Origin: Piromyces finnis
Taxonomy: Eukaryota; Neocallimastigomycota; Neocallimastigomycetes; Neocallimastigales; Neocallimastigaceae
DNA length: 64,000 bases
Assembly (NCBI GenBank): GCA_002104945.1
Contig: MCFH01000037.1
Coordinates: 124,001 to 188,000 of the forward strand
Reading direction: 5' to 3'
In this document: positions 1-13,490 of the stretch, piece by piece
Layout: each line of letters starts with the position of its first letter
How positions within the stretch are numbered: position 1 is the first letter of the stretch
Made by a program: the position numbers and the translations under genes
The notes under the pieces: generated by a model
The model's input: the letters and a program-made list of their open reading frames with translations, nothing else
Told to the model about the DNA's origin: nothing
The model's database searches: none

Positions 1-438
1 TACCATATTTCCATGTTTGGTTTGATCCAAATAAAGGGTAATTACAAGTATCTTTAAAAATATTATTATAATTTAAAAATATAATTATTATATATAAATA
101 TATAAATAGATTACTGATATTTATTGCATTGTTTTATTATTAAAAAGACTTGGTCATGTTATAGAAAATGAAGAATTCCCTACTTGGTTCGGAAAGGTAT
201 ATATATTTGTATATTTATATTAAATATTTATATTAATATATTATATTTTAATTATTATATATTATTTCGTTTATTTTAAATAATTTGAAATTTATAGGAA
301 GTTATTGCTGGTATGATGGATTTACCAGCTAATCTTTGGAGAAGGCCAAAACATATTTCATCAAAACATAATAAAAGTAGAATAGAAGCTTTTAAAAAGA
401 AATGGGATAAATACGATTGGACAAAGATGCTGGATTAA
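1..438 (+). CDS. 3' end of an unrecognised multi-exon gene (partial)
   Basis: Three exons can be read: up to 37, 148-196 and 298-438, with GT-AG introns at 38-147 and 197-297. Joined, they give an open C-terminal stretch of about 74 residues that ends in TAA at 436-438. It contains an aromatic segment (FHVWFDP), then PTWFGKEV, and a basic, tryptophan-rich tail (LWRRPKHIS ... KKKWDKYDW). The phases agree across both introns (2, then 0), which supports real coding sequence. The gene begins outside the window. I do not recognise the family and give no function. There is no signal or membrane segment in the visible part. Confidence 0.6.
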
Positions 439-567
439 AAATATTAATTTTTTTTATTAAACTAATTCAACTTATTTAAATAGTTATAAATTTTAGTTTT
501 AATTTTAATAGTATATTTTATTATTTATTTTTTTTTTTTATATATATTTATTCATTTCAATATAGTT

Positions 568-599
<32 letters not shown>

Positions 600-1914
600 T
601 ATAACAACTTAAAAAATAATTAATAAATAATTAAAATCATTTAAAAAATCGCTTATTTATATTTTTGTGTTATATGTATATGTAAATAACATACTTTTTA
701 ATATATTTATAAAGTAATAATATAGAATTTAAATTATAAAAAAGATTTTTAATAATTAGTTTCAATATATTTTTAAAAATATAAAACCTTGAATAAAAAA
801 TCAAATAAAGTTAATACTATAATAAATCATCAATGCAATATATATAATAAAAAAAATATAGTATACCAAATAATAAAAAAAAAACTTATTATTAGAAAGA
901 ATGATAATCTAAAAGCAAATCAATTCTAAAGACAATAATATTTTATTGTTAAAAATTGTGTTATTCATCTTAATATTAAGAAATGTGCATCTTTTATTTA
1001 TTATTATTATTTTTTTTTTGAAAATAATAATATAACACTATATTATAAAAATTATAAAAATATCAGAAATATTTAATTTTATCTCCCTTTTTTTTTTTTT
1101 TTTTTACTTTATTTTGAAACTTTTTCAACAAACTAACACTAATTTTTGGAATCTTTTTCTAAGTATTCTTTTTTTTTTTATTATTCACAAAATGTATCTA
1201 CCATTTAATATTTACAAGCTAAATCTATATTTATTATTAATATTTTTGAATGCATTAACTAAAACATAATATAATATCATGATATACTATTACTTTAACT
1301 AAAACAATTTTTTTTTTTATTTATTTGTTTATATTCTATTTAATTTATTTTAAATTAAATTTCTTTTATATTTATTTAGCAATTTCCATTTAATAATATT
1401 TGTACTACCATAAATTTAAAAGATATTCATTAAGATTTATAAAAATTTTTTACAAAAATTTAAAGTTTGTATTTATAAAAATTAAATAATAAATATATAA
1501 TATTTAAATATTTATATAGATTATAAATTGATTTATTAATATATAAAATTAATATATAAAATATGTAAGATTAGAAAATTTTATATATACGTTTCATCCA
1601 TTTTTCAATTTTATTAATTATTCTTATAAATAAAGTTTAAAAGAATGTTTTCTATTTTTTTGTATATTTTTATTTATTTCATCCAATTCTCTCCTCTATT
1701 CAATTTGTATATTATCCATATATTTATATATATATTTTAAATAATATATACAATTATTTAACTTAGAAGTGACCATAATAAAAAGTAGTAAATAAACTAA
1801 AATATTTTTTCTTTTTTTAAAGTATTAATTATTGATAAAAAGTATTGTAAAAATAGTGGAAAAACCAATTTACAACTTCCACAATTAAAAAATCTAATAA
1901 TTTAAAGTTATACA

Positions 1915-1989
1915 AGATCTAGAAAATTCTTATTATCTTGAGGGCGCGAAATCGACTCCCAAAAAATAATAAGAATCTTTTCTAGGATC
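1915..1989. repeat. Imperfect inverted repeat with GC-rich loop
   Basis: The left arm (about 1917-1937, GATCTAGAAAATTCTTATTA) and right arm (about 1966-1989, ATAATAAGAATCTTTTCTAG then GATC) pair with only one- and two-base bulges. The roughly 28-nt loop carries GAGGGCGCGAAATCGACTCCC, unusually GC-rich for this locus, and its GGG and CCC ends could extend the stem. It could be a small structured RNA, a relic of a foldback transposon, or a chance palindrome. No A-box/B-box tRNA pattern was seen. Confidence 0.5.
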
Positions 1990-2776
1990 ATCAGTAAGGA
2001 AGAACATTAGAGTTTTCAATTCTTTATTTGCTTAATATCATTATGACCATTTTATTACTATGATTTATGAAATTAATATTTCTAATAATCTTTTTTTATT
2101 TTGGTAAATTAAGTCATCATTCTAATTTTTTGTGTAAATAAATATACCAATCATTTTTTGAATGTAAAATTCATGGAAAACAAATATAAACTTTATAATT
2201 ATTATATCTTTTTTCGTTGTTTATATATGTTTATAAAAGAAGTATTGTAATAATCGTCAGAAGTATTATTTATAATTAATACTTTTAGAAATACAAATTT
2301 GAAATTTATTTATTTAGCGAGCTCTTTTAAAAATATGTAATTAATAATATTTAAATACAATTTTAATGGTTTAAAAAAATATAACCCATTTATTTATTTA
2401 CTAGATTCTAAAAGTATATATTGTTTTAAATTATTCTTTATGCCTTTTCTAATATATCACAAAAAAGAAAATGGGTGATATTATGATTAATATTTTATTT
2501 TCGAAATTTCTAAATATATAATTTTATAAAGTGGAATAGATGTAGCACGAAAATATAAAATACTTATTATGGCATTTTTAATAGATTTTTAATTAAAATG
2601 TTATAAAATAGTATTGGATTAATGTAAATCATATATTGACTTCGAAGTATTTAAAGCGTTTAAACTACTCATTTTTTTAAAGCTGAAAAAGTTTTCTAAA
2701 AAAAAAAATATAAAAAAAAAAAAAAAAAATTAAAAGTATAAAGATATAAATATTGAGAATAATACAATATAAACAT

Positions 2777-2882
2777 TAATAATAATAGCAATAATAACAA
2801 TAACAATAACAATAACAATAACAATAACAACAACAACAACAACAACAACAACAATAATAATAATAATAATAATAATAACAAT
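2777..2882 (+). repeat. (AAC)n / (AAT)n microsatellite upstream of ABC gene
   Basis: A run of AAT, then AACAAT, AAC and AAT units about 45-150 bases before the ATG of the ABC transporter, so it probably lies in its 5' leader or promoter. Apparent proteins on either strand here are poly-Leu or Ile/Val translations of the repeat. Confidence 0.85.
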
Positions 2883-2926
2883 AAGAATATAAAAACCCAT
2901 CTTTAATATAAAATTATAAACTAAAA

Positions 2927-5900
2927 ATGCTATTTTATCAACTAAAAGTGTTAATCTGGAGAAACTTACTATTGAAAAAGAGAAGACTCTTTTCAACATT
3001 ACTTGAAATTATTATTCCAATAATAATTTCTCTTGTAATTGGTACAGTGTATATTAAAATAAAAATTAGTTACAATGTTAAAAATATTAATATTAATAAG
3101 TTTATTAATAATATACTTTAATTTTTTTTTTGGTTATTATTCTAAAACTGATTATAAAGATACATACTTTGAAAAGATAGAAAATTTTAAATTAGAAAAC
3201 TTGGAAACTTATTCTGATGGTAGTTTGTTATATAAAGTAGAATTTGGTTTTATATTCCCTCCAGAATTTGATAATCAAAAGCGACAAATATTTTTAAATA
3301 ATTTTAAATCAAATAAATTTTTTGATAAATTTAATTATCTTGAAAATAATCAAAACTTCACACTTGATAACGAAAAGGTAAACAATGTTCATGAATATAA
3401 GATAAAAATCCTCGAAAATGAAGAAGAATCCGAAAAAGAATTAAAAAAAAGTGAAAAAGAATATTTTATTTACTATTCTGTTATTTTTACTTCATTAATA
3501 AAGTATACAATTGGTGTATATTACATGGAAGAATTATATGAAAAAATTAAAAATGTAGAATTTAACTATATTATGGATAATGAGTATTTTGATGAATTTG
3601 AATATGTTAGTAAATATCAAACAATCATAAATAAATCTATAATAAAAATGTTATCTCCTAATAGTCAAGATTTCAGTATCAGTTATACATTATTAGATAG
3701 AAATTCCTATACTGAAAAAACAAAAGAAAATACAATTCAATCTTTCGTACCACTTTTTATGCTTTTCTATTTTATTCCATGTATATGCAATTTACTCGTT
3801 TTATTAGTTATAGAAAAAGAAACCAAAATTAAAGAATCATTAGTTATTATTGGTTTGAAAAAATCGTCTTTCTGGGTTTCATGGGCTATAACATATGGAA
3901 TTATTATTTTGTTTACCTCTATAATTGTAACAGCAGTAATGATATTTTCTGAATTATTTGTTTATATTCATTGGAGTGTATTAATCATTTCAATCGTAAT
4001 TTTTGGTTTATCATGTTGCTCAATTTCTTTCATTCTTTCAACTTTAATTAACAAATCAAGAACAGCGAATACCATTGGTGCTATGGTTATTGCTTTATTC
4101 TTTGCAATGTTCTTTATAGATATGTTTATGAAAAAATATTTAACATTATATAATGTTTTACAGTATATTATTTCACCAATATCATTTCTTTCGTTATTTG
4201 ATTATCTTATTAAATATGACGAACAGAGAATAAACGTTAATCTTTTTAACATATTCAATAAATTAGGCTTAAAAAACAGTTTCTTAGGATTAATCTTTAC
4301 ATTTGTTTTCTATTTAATCATTGCTATTTATTTGGATAATGTAATACCTCAAGGTAATAATTTCTACAAAAAGTGGAACTTTTTCATTACTGATATTTTC
4401 AAAAACAAAAAACATAAATTATTAGATCCATGCCATAAAAATACTAACAATCAATATATTCAAGAAGATCCAAAGGATTTAAAAAAAGCTGTCGAAATTA
4501 GAAATATATGTAAAACATTTAAAATTAAAGGGGAAAGAGTAGAAATTTTAAAAAACATTGATTTTAACGCATTTTATAATGAAATATTTGCAATTTTAGG
4601 GCACAATGGTGCAGGAAAGACTACTTTAATGAGTATTATGACAGGTATTCTCTCATCCACTAAAGGAGAGGTTTATTACGATGGTATTCCTATTACCGGC
4701 AATGAAACAGAAATATGTAAAAAATTGGTTATTGTCCTCAATTTGATACCTTTAATAACAACTTAACTGTTGGTGAACATATTAAACTTTTTAGTGGTAT
4801 TAAAGGAATTAATGTTGATATTGATTCTATTCTTCAAGATATTGATTTATCAAATAAAAAGAATAATTACCCAAAAGAACTTAGTGGAGGACAAAGAAGA
4901 AAACTTTGTATTACATTAGCTCTTTTAGGATCTCCCAAATATGTATTCTTAGATGAACCTACTACAGGACTTGATCCATATTCTCGTAAAAATATTTGGG
5001 AATTATTATCAAGAAAAAAAGAAGATTGTGTCATCTTTGTTACTACTCATTATATGGATGAAGCTGATCTTTTAGCAGATAGAAAAATGATTATTTCTAA
5101 CGGTAATATTTCATGCCTAGGTACTAGTCTTTTCTTGAAACAGAAATTTAATATGAATTACTCACTTGATATTCATTGTGAGAATACAAAAGACTTTTCT
5201 ATTTCTGATAAAATTATGGATGAATTTTGTCCAGGAACAACTAATACAAGAACTATCAGCAATACTAATATGCAAAGCATAGATGATAACATTAGCAAAT
5301 CTGGAAAAGAAAATGGAGATTACATCATTTCATATTCTTTACCAATGAAATATGTTAAAAACTTTAAGCATATTTTTGAAAATATAAATAAAATAATAAA
5401 AGACCATCATAATTCAATTAAAAAATTTTCATTAACAGCTCCTACACTTGAAGAACTTTTTATTAAATTGGAACATAATGACGAAAATAGTCTTCAATAT
5501 CAAAAAGCAAAAAAATACAGTCAGTATTGATCTAAATTCAGATGATATTAAATTAATAGAAAAGCTTGATCCAATATTTAGCAAAAAATTAGTTAACAAG
5601 TCAACATCTTTCCGACAAATAATGGCTATTGTAAAACTTCGTTTAAAAATATTCTTAAGAAATAAATCGTTTGCCTTTATTTATACTTTATTACCGGTTG
5701 CTCTTTCTATTATTTGTATTTATTTAGTTAATTCATTATATTTACGTTTGCAATCGAATGAGCCTACAATTTTCCAATCATTAAACATTTCTAATTCGCT
5801 ATATGAAAACGAGAAATGGTTTAAGGAAGCTAATATAACCAGTCCAGCATTAAATTACATTAATAAAATAGAGTCAGCTAATAAAATTAGTATTGATACT

Positions 5901-7449
5901 GTTAGTTACGCGAATGATATATCGATTTCTAATGGAAAAGATATTTCCAAATTAAATTATATTGGCGGATTTTATGGTTATTCAGAAAATCAAAATCTTC
6001 ATTTTATTATATATAAAAATATCACTGATACTTTTGCCACATCAATAGGCATTGATATTTTAAGTAATGCTATTCTAGAACAAAATAATAATAAAGATCG
6101 TTTTTCAATTAGCATACACCCATTAAATTTATATTATGATAATTATAATGAAAATGATAAGGATAATCTTTTCAATATTGCACCCGAGATGAGTAAAAGA
6201 GAAATGGAACCTATATTGATTACTGGTTTGTCTCTTTGTATATCTCTTTGTATTTCGATCTTTGGACCGTATGCTGTTAAAGAAAGAGAAGAAGGAATCA
6301 CTCATCAACTTTTTTTAAATGGCACTAAACGTATTAACTACTGGCTAGGTATTCTTATCAGTGATAGTATTTGTATTTTTGTTCCGATTTTGATAATTAC
6401 ATTTGCAGGATATATAAATAATATTAGTATCTTCCATCCAAATATTATAATATTTACATTAGTAATGTCTGTTATGTGGATTGTTGGTAGTTTACTAAAT
6501 CAATATGTTATATCCTATTTCTTTAATAGATATGAAAAAATTTCTACTATTTTTGTTATCATTAATCCTATTCTTAGTCTTTTTGTAGGTACAATCATGA
6601 TCACCTTGGCAGCTAGATCCCATTTAGTTTTTATGGATGACATTGACCAAGTTACTGATGGAAGGGAACTAAAAAAGATAAGAAAAGATAAAATGATGCT
6701 TTATGGAATGTATGCTTTCTTATTTCTTTTTGTCCCTGGCTTTATTATTCTCTATTATGGAAAAATAGATACTTTCCAACTCCATAAAATTATCGAATTT
6801 TCCAAAGAAGAACTTGATGCATTTTTACTTTCTGATGAGGCTAAATCTATTAATTCCAATGATAAGCTCACCAATACTGAAAAATCAAAACTTCTTAAAC
6901 AGAAATTCTTTGATAAAAGAATTCCTACTCTTAAAGATTTATTTAGTTGTAAAGATAGATTTATTATATTAGTTTTATTTGCAATTGCAAGTATTATTAT
7001 ATACGGAATACTTTTAGTAATTATAGAAAAGATAAAGAAAAAGCAATTACATAAACATATTGAATACTCACAAGATGAAATAAGTAAAAAGGAAGAATTT
7101 ATGAAGAATGAACCGATTGATGTTAGAAATGAATTCAAAAGAGTTCGTCAATCTTTAAATGATAGAAATGCTAATATTTCATTAAATGTATTTCAACTAA
7201 ATAAAGATTTCATAATAAAACATAAAGATATTAAAAAGAAAAGAAAAGATGAAAGTATAAATAAGATCGATTCTGGAGATGGAATAGAAGACAAAGCAAT
7301 TAAAAATAAAAAAAATTTAAAAATGAAAAATAAAAGGGCTTTTGAAAAAATGGATAATCGTATAACTTATGATGAAAAGAAAAAAAAGTATATTAATCGT
7401 ATTGTAGATGATGTTACATTTGGTGTAAATATAAAAGAGTGTCTTGGTC

Positions 7450-7480
<31 letters not shown>

Positions 7481-8270
7481 CTCTATTTCTATGATTACTG
7501 GTTTATTAGCTCACACTCATGGAGTTATTAAATATGGTGAAAAAGATTTCAATAAAACGGATATTGCTGATTTATCACTAGGATATTGTTCTCAGCATGA
7601 TTCTCTTTGGAAATTATTAACAGTAAAAGAAACGGTTAATTTCTACCTCAACATTTGTGGTTATTCTAGAAAAGACATTCCTCGTTACACTAAAGCATTA
7701 ATTGAATCTTGTGGTATTGAAAATCATGCCAATAAAAAAGTCTGTGAAATTAGTGGAGGTACCAAACGTAAACTTTCCTTAATCATTGCTATTTGTTCCT
7801 CACCAGATTATCTTATTTTAGATGAACCAAGTGCAGGTATGGATCCATTTACACGTCGTTATATGTGGAATTTAATTTCTAAATTAAAAAATGGTCGTGA
7901 AACTGTTACGATTTTAACTACTCACTCTACAGAAGAAGCAGAAGCTCTTTGTGACCGTATTGCAATTTTAATTAAAGGACGTTTAGTTTGTATTGATACG
8001 CCAAGAAGTATTAGAATGAATTATAATAATACCTATACCTTGGAAGTATTTACCTCTGATCCGGAAAGATTTGAAGAAAGTTTTGTAAAAGAGAAAAATT
8101 TATTTGGGTTAGATGAAAATGAAAATTATGAAGTAGAATCATCCATTAATTATCAAAAATATTCTGTTAAAATAAAAATAGAGAATATTGCTAGAGTATT
8201 TTCTTTAATGGAAGATGCTAAAGAACAAAAATGTGTTAATCAATATAACTTTGGTCAATACTCTCCATAA
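2927..8270 (+). CDS. ABCA-type full ABC transporter, frameshifted and 3'-truncated by a LINE
   Basis: Full-size ABCA-like exporter of about 1,760 codons, probably a membrane lipid or amphiphile transporter; the substrate cannot be told. Exon 1 is 2927-3048; a 52-nt intron (3049-3100, donor GTATAT) joins it in frame to the rest. The order is N-terminal membrane helix, large loop, membrane block (about 3730-4350), NBD1, second helix-loop-membrane block (from about 5640), NBD2. NBD1 has Walker A GHNGAGKTT, signature LSGGQ, Walker B FLDEPTTGLDP and switch TTH. NBD2 has GPNGAGKTT, ISGGT, LILDEPSAGMDP and TTH. The frame slips by -1 in the A6 run at 4719-4724 and returns by +1 near the A7 run at 5509-5515, so total length stays a multiple of three. 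These may be sequencing errors or real lesions. The C-terminus stops at FGQYSP, before the LEQVF-like end usual in ABCA proteins; the TAA lies at the LINE junction. Family call is secure, functionality is not. Confidence 0.88.
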
Positions 8271-9280
8271 ATTTGTTGATCCAGTTTGTCCTAACTACTG
8301 TCCATGTTGCAAGTGTGGTGTTCAAAGTATTAAACATTGGTTATTAGATTGTCCAACATTTAGAGATATCCGTATTAAACATTATGATTCTATAGTCCAG
8401 CTACTATATTTTTCAGTCAACGTAATTCCAATAGTCCTATCAATAATAATGAAAATGTTAATATCAGTAGAGATAGCAATAACATTAATAGTAATAGTAA
8501 CAATAGTAATAGTAACAATAGTAATAGTAACAATAGTAATAGTAACAATAGTAATAATAGAAATAGTAATAATAACAATAGTAGTTATAGAAATAATAAT
8601 ACTAGTAATGATAGCAATAGTGAAGATAATAATTCTAATTTAGATAGTAATTTAGTTAATAATAGTAATAGTTCTAATAATCCGGTGAATATTAATGTGT
8701 ACGATTATTCTAGTGTGTGCAGTAAAATATTTAAATTCCTTCTTGGGGGAAGAAGTTTTAACAATATTAATTACAATTCAAGGGAATGGAAAGAACTTTG
8801 TAAGCGTCAGATTCAATCTGGTACTAACGAAGGAACACCATTCTTGACGGTAACCGCGGAACTTCTAACCAAAATCATGCCTTTTGCTATTGGCCAGCAA
8901 TGGTCAATGTTCAAAAGGTTTGAAGCAACATCCAAGAGCGTCAATGCTGAAGAAACAGTAAGACAGGCCAGGAGGGCCAGCGCAACCAATGGAGATCATA
9001 ATTTTGTTCCATGACAAAATTTTGATCTTTGGCTCGGTGTCCCATTGGAAGTCAAATACAATTATTATACTTTAGTATGATAGTGGCTTTCTTACTTTAA
9101 TTAAAATTACTAGAATACATTATACCCAATTTTTATTCATTTGTGTTTATTTAAACATATTTTTTTTATTTTTATTTTTGTTTTTTAATTTTTTATTACA
9201 TGTATTATAATTTTAATTAAATTAATAATAAAGTTTAAAATATTTGATGCCGTTAAAAAAAAAAAAAAAAAAAAAAAAAA
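8268..9280 (+). mobile_element. 5'-truncated LINE copy fused to the ABC gene end
   Basis: From TAAATTTGTTGATCC onward the sequence matches the reverse strand of the longer LINE at 23476-26741, starting in its zinc-knuckle segment (CPNYCPCCKCG ... H ... C). It continues through the Asn/Ser repeat, the C-terminal domain (KIFKFLLGG to NGDHNFVP, stop near 9014) and the 3' UTR ending GATGCCGTT plus poly(A) at 9255-9280. The reading frame is broken near 8406-8413, where a T run is one base shorter than in the other copy. All sequence before the zinc knuckle is missing, so the copy cannot move by itself. I found no target-site duplication around it. A second A run at 9292-9312 follows. Confidence 0.88.
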
Positions 9281-9312
9281 TAATAAAAATGAAAAAAAAA
9301 AAAAAAAAAAAA

Positions 9313-10022
9313 TAGTAATATGAAATTCACTTTAAAAAAAATTATTATAATGTTTTTTATTATTAAAATTAAAATTGATATGTATTATATAAATATTTAA
9401 TTAAAATTTTCATTTATATTTTATTAATAATTTAATTATTATTTTCTTTTTTTAAATAAAAAAAAAAAAAGTATAAAATATGGAAAATGAATACTTTATG
9501 ACACTATAGTAGTTAAAATATTTAATTTCTTTATAAAGTTTTAATTAAGATTACCTTTAGAAATTTTTAAAATATACTCCATGCAAATCTTTTTTATAAT
9601 AAAAATGTTCCATTATATCAAAGATTAACGGATAAAATAATAATTAAACTTTTAAAATTCAAATTTATGACATACAGTGTATTATAGAAAAAAATGCTTA
9701 AAATTTTAAATTAATTTATATAACATTTAATTAAGTTACAATGTTTAAAATAATTAAACCTTAAATTTCTATCTTTTATAAAACAAAAGCAAGCATGCAA
9801 GCAATTACTCATACTTTTTGATAAATAAAAATAAAGTTAAAAAATATGAAAAAATCATTGCTAAGCTAAATTTATTATAGTAATGACAATGTCAAATAAT
9901 TAAAAATTAAAGCATTTTAATATTGAAATTTAAGTTTTAATATTAATAAAATATATATGGAATAAGACTAAAAAAAAATGGATATCTATAATGTGTAGTA
10001 TAAAAATATTTTTCATCCATAA

Positions 10023-10056
<34 letters not shown>

Positions 10057-13000
10057 TTTTAAAATATTTTAATATTTATAAAATTCTTTTTTTAATGGAA
10101 ACTTTTTTTTTATACTTGTATCACTTTCATTTAATTATTAAAAGCTTATGTATTAAAATATACTATGATTATACATATTAATATAATTCGTATATAATCA
10201 TTGGATAAAAATATTAATTATTTTCAAAACATTCAAAATAAAATTAAAATGTTTAATTCTTAATCACGAAGAAAATGCTAACTTTTAAATATTGATAGAA
10301 AAGTTAATACTAATATGCATTTAGTAATGCACTGACAATTAATGATGATAAACAAATGAATTAGAATTATATTTTAAATTTAAAAAGTCAACTTTATATT
10401 TAAAAAAATATATATCTAGACTTTCTTTCAAAATATAATTGATAATAATTTAACCCCTTGTAAAATAATAATTATAATGGTGTTATATTTATCTTATCGT
10501 TTATTTTAATATTTGGTATGAATATATACAATAAAATAAATAACAGCATTAAAAAAGTATATAACAAGATGAAAAATACACATAGGTACAATTTCTTGAA
10601 TAAAAAAAGATTCAATCAAAAAAAGCATAGAAATAACTGAAAATAGTTTTAAAAAACAAATTTATATAAAAGAAACTTTTTTTGATTTTAACAGTTTAAT
10701 AAAAAAAACAATAGACCACAATACCTATTTATTATAAAATTATAATTAATGCAGAATTAATAAGAATTAAAGCATAAAATGAAAGAAACTCTTAAGTTCT
10801 TTTCATGATTTCATTTCAAAAATCTTAAAATGACAACTTATTTTTATTTTTCATATATTTAATTATATAATATATTATAATATATTATATTGTTATTAAT
10901 TTATATATTATTGTTATTTATAAATTATGTGTTTAATTTAAAATATATTATTTAAGGTGATACAAGTTTTACTACATATAAATTAATATGCCATTTTTAG
11001 TATAATTAAAATTTATATTATTTAATATATATTAAAATAATAAATCACATTTTTCAAAAAATACTATATTTTTAATAAAATATAAAATAGAATAAACAAT
11101 TTCTATAAATAAATGTACGATTAGTCATATAAACCTATTGACTTAATTTAATTGAATGGTATATATTATTTTTTAATAGTAATATATTATAATTATTCAT
11201 TTAATAGAAAATAACAAAAATTTAAAATAACAATTATTATCATCAAAATTTTTTTTTCTTTAATGCTTATAGATATATAATATAATAACATTTAAAATGT
11301 AAGATTTTTTTCTTTATTTAATAGAAAACAGTTTAATAAAAACTAAATAATCTTTTTAATTTTATTACAATGTATTTTTGTATTTTGTTTTCTTTTTTGG
11401 TTATCTTTTATCGAAATAGATGCTACATTTTAATGTTTTAGACTCTATTATACAATATTAAACTCTTTTTGTAATAGTTTTCAATTTTTTTGTTATTGAC
11501 TATTTATTTAACAAATAGTAAATAAGAATGACTATTTTTATATATAAACATTGATCATCTAATTATATATAATTAATTAAAAAGAAATAAAAAAAAAATA
11601 CATTGTAATACTAATTACTATTGGAATATAATTATATATAAATAAATTTATTAGTTTTTGTATAAATAATGTTTTATTGAAATAATTAAGTATATTTTTA
11701 TTTTAAATAATAAAAAAATGTTACTTTAGTATATACTTTTATTTATTCATTAAAAGTAAAAAAAAAAAAATCATTTTGTTAATACAAAAAGAAAAAAAAA
11801 AAAGATAAATTACTTTCTTAGTATGAACATTTGAATATTTGATTATTTTAATTTAAATATATAAACTTTATTTAATAATCTTTATATATTTATATAAAAA
11901 TTTTAAAAAAAACTAATATTTTTTTTTTAAAAAATTTTTTTGTAATGCATTATATAAATTAAGGAAAAAAAATAAAGTATTAACAATAACAATACTAACA
12001 TAACACAATAAAACATATAAAAAGGATAAACTTTCACTTTTTAAAAAACTCACACCAAAGTTTTTTTTAAAAAAGTCAGTTAATATTTTTATTATTATTA
12101 TTATAAAAAATAAGAAAAGAAACACAATATTTTTTTATTTTAATATAATAGTAATACTTAAAATTATTTACATCCTCCTTTTTTTTTTATTAATATTCAT
12201 TTTTCTTTTATTTTTTTTTTCTTTGAATTTTACAATAGAGTATTAAAAAAAAGAAAAAACAATATTAAAAGAAAAAAGAATAATTATAAAAAAGCTAATA
12301 ACAAAAGCTAGAATACATTTAATTATTATTTATTTTTTAGAGTTATTACTTAAAAAATATATATAATTATAAAATAGTAACAAAGACCCCCTTAATTTAA
12401 AAACGTTTAAATTAAAATCAATATATTAATAGAAAGAAAAAGTAATTTAAAATAATAAATTCATAATCTATAATACTATTACTATATTTATAATATCAAT
12501 TCTTATTATATTATATAACTAAAAGATTTTTTCTTTTTTTTATTTTCTTTTTTTTTTTTTCTCTCTCTTCTAATTTATATGCAGGTTATACAGAATACAA
12601 TTTAGTTAAAAATATTGAACGTCATTGAGAATTTATGTTTTGATATATACAACATAAGATTAATATTAATTCATTTCTTTAATATTTGAAAATAATAATA
12701 ATAAAATATTATTTAAACAATTAAAATAATTAGAAATTAAAATAAGATAAAATGAGTTAGTAACGTTTATTTCTTATTTTCAATTTAATTTTAAAGAAAA
12801 AAAAAAAACATAATTATTGATAACTCAATAACAAAATTATAAAAAGTAAAATACAAAAACAAAGATAAAAATACGTTTTTAAATTTATATATATCGTTCT
12901 TTTCTTTAATAAGACATCTTCTTTGTTAAATAATACTTTCTCGAGTTTAATATATATTTAGCAAAGAAGTTTTATAATCACACATAAAAAATAATTTTTT

Positions 13001-13490
13001 TTATATATACAGTGATAATATTCTACCTTTTTAAAATAAGAAAAATATATAAAAAATATATAAAGCAAAATATAAGTCAAGTGATAATAATAATAAAAAA
13101 AGGGCCAGCAATAAAAATATAATGATTATTTAAAAAAGTTAAAAAAAAAAAAAAAAAAAGAGTAGAAAAAAGAAAAAATATATATAATAGAATTTAATCA
13201 ATTAACAGTATTCATTCAAAAATTACTCAGTAATTTCTATTCATTTTCAACAACATTACACACTTTTTTAAGTAATATTTATAATATTTTGTAAATTAAC
13301 TTTAATTTTGAGATATATAAAGCCAAAATAATAATTAAAGTATTAAAAAAAAACTACAAGCACTATCTTTTTTTATATAGAAAAAAAATCTATAAAAAAG
13401 ATTAAAAAGAAATAAAAAAAAAAAAAAAAGAATATTATAATTTATTATAGTAAAATTAATTAAAAAAAAAAAAGAATATAGAAAACTAAA
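9313..13490. other. Intergenic, nothing recognised
   Basis: About 4.2 kb of AT-rich sequence with many A/T homopolymers. Short open frames here (for example on the minus strand at 11913-12125) are Phe/Ile/Lys-rich low-complexity translations with no splice partners. I see no RNA gene or transposon remnant. Confidence 0.6.

Larger units (their letters stand above)
439..2926. other. Intergenic, AT-rich, with one hairpin
   Basis: About 2.5 kb of AT-rich sequence with T and A runs and no convincing exon. The only structured element seen is the inverted repeat at 1915-1989, listed separately. The last 150 bases before the ABC gene hold an (AAC)n/(AAT)n array. Confidence 0.6.

Noticed and set aside
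2696-2999. Poly-Leu/Ile open frames on the minus strand
   Set aside because: They are translations of the AAC/AAT microsatellite and A runs.
4719-4724. Programmed -1 frameshift in the ABC transporter
   Set aside because: There is no slippery heptamer with a clear downstream structure, and a second opposite slip is needed; indels in A runs explain both more simply.
11913-12125. 70-residue minus-strand open frame rich in Phe, Leu and Lys
   Set aside because: Low-complexity translation of T/A-rich sequence with no splice sites in phase, family or conserved pattern.
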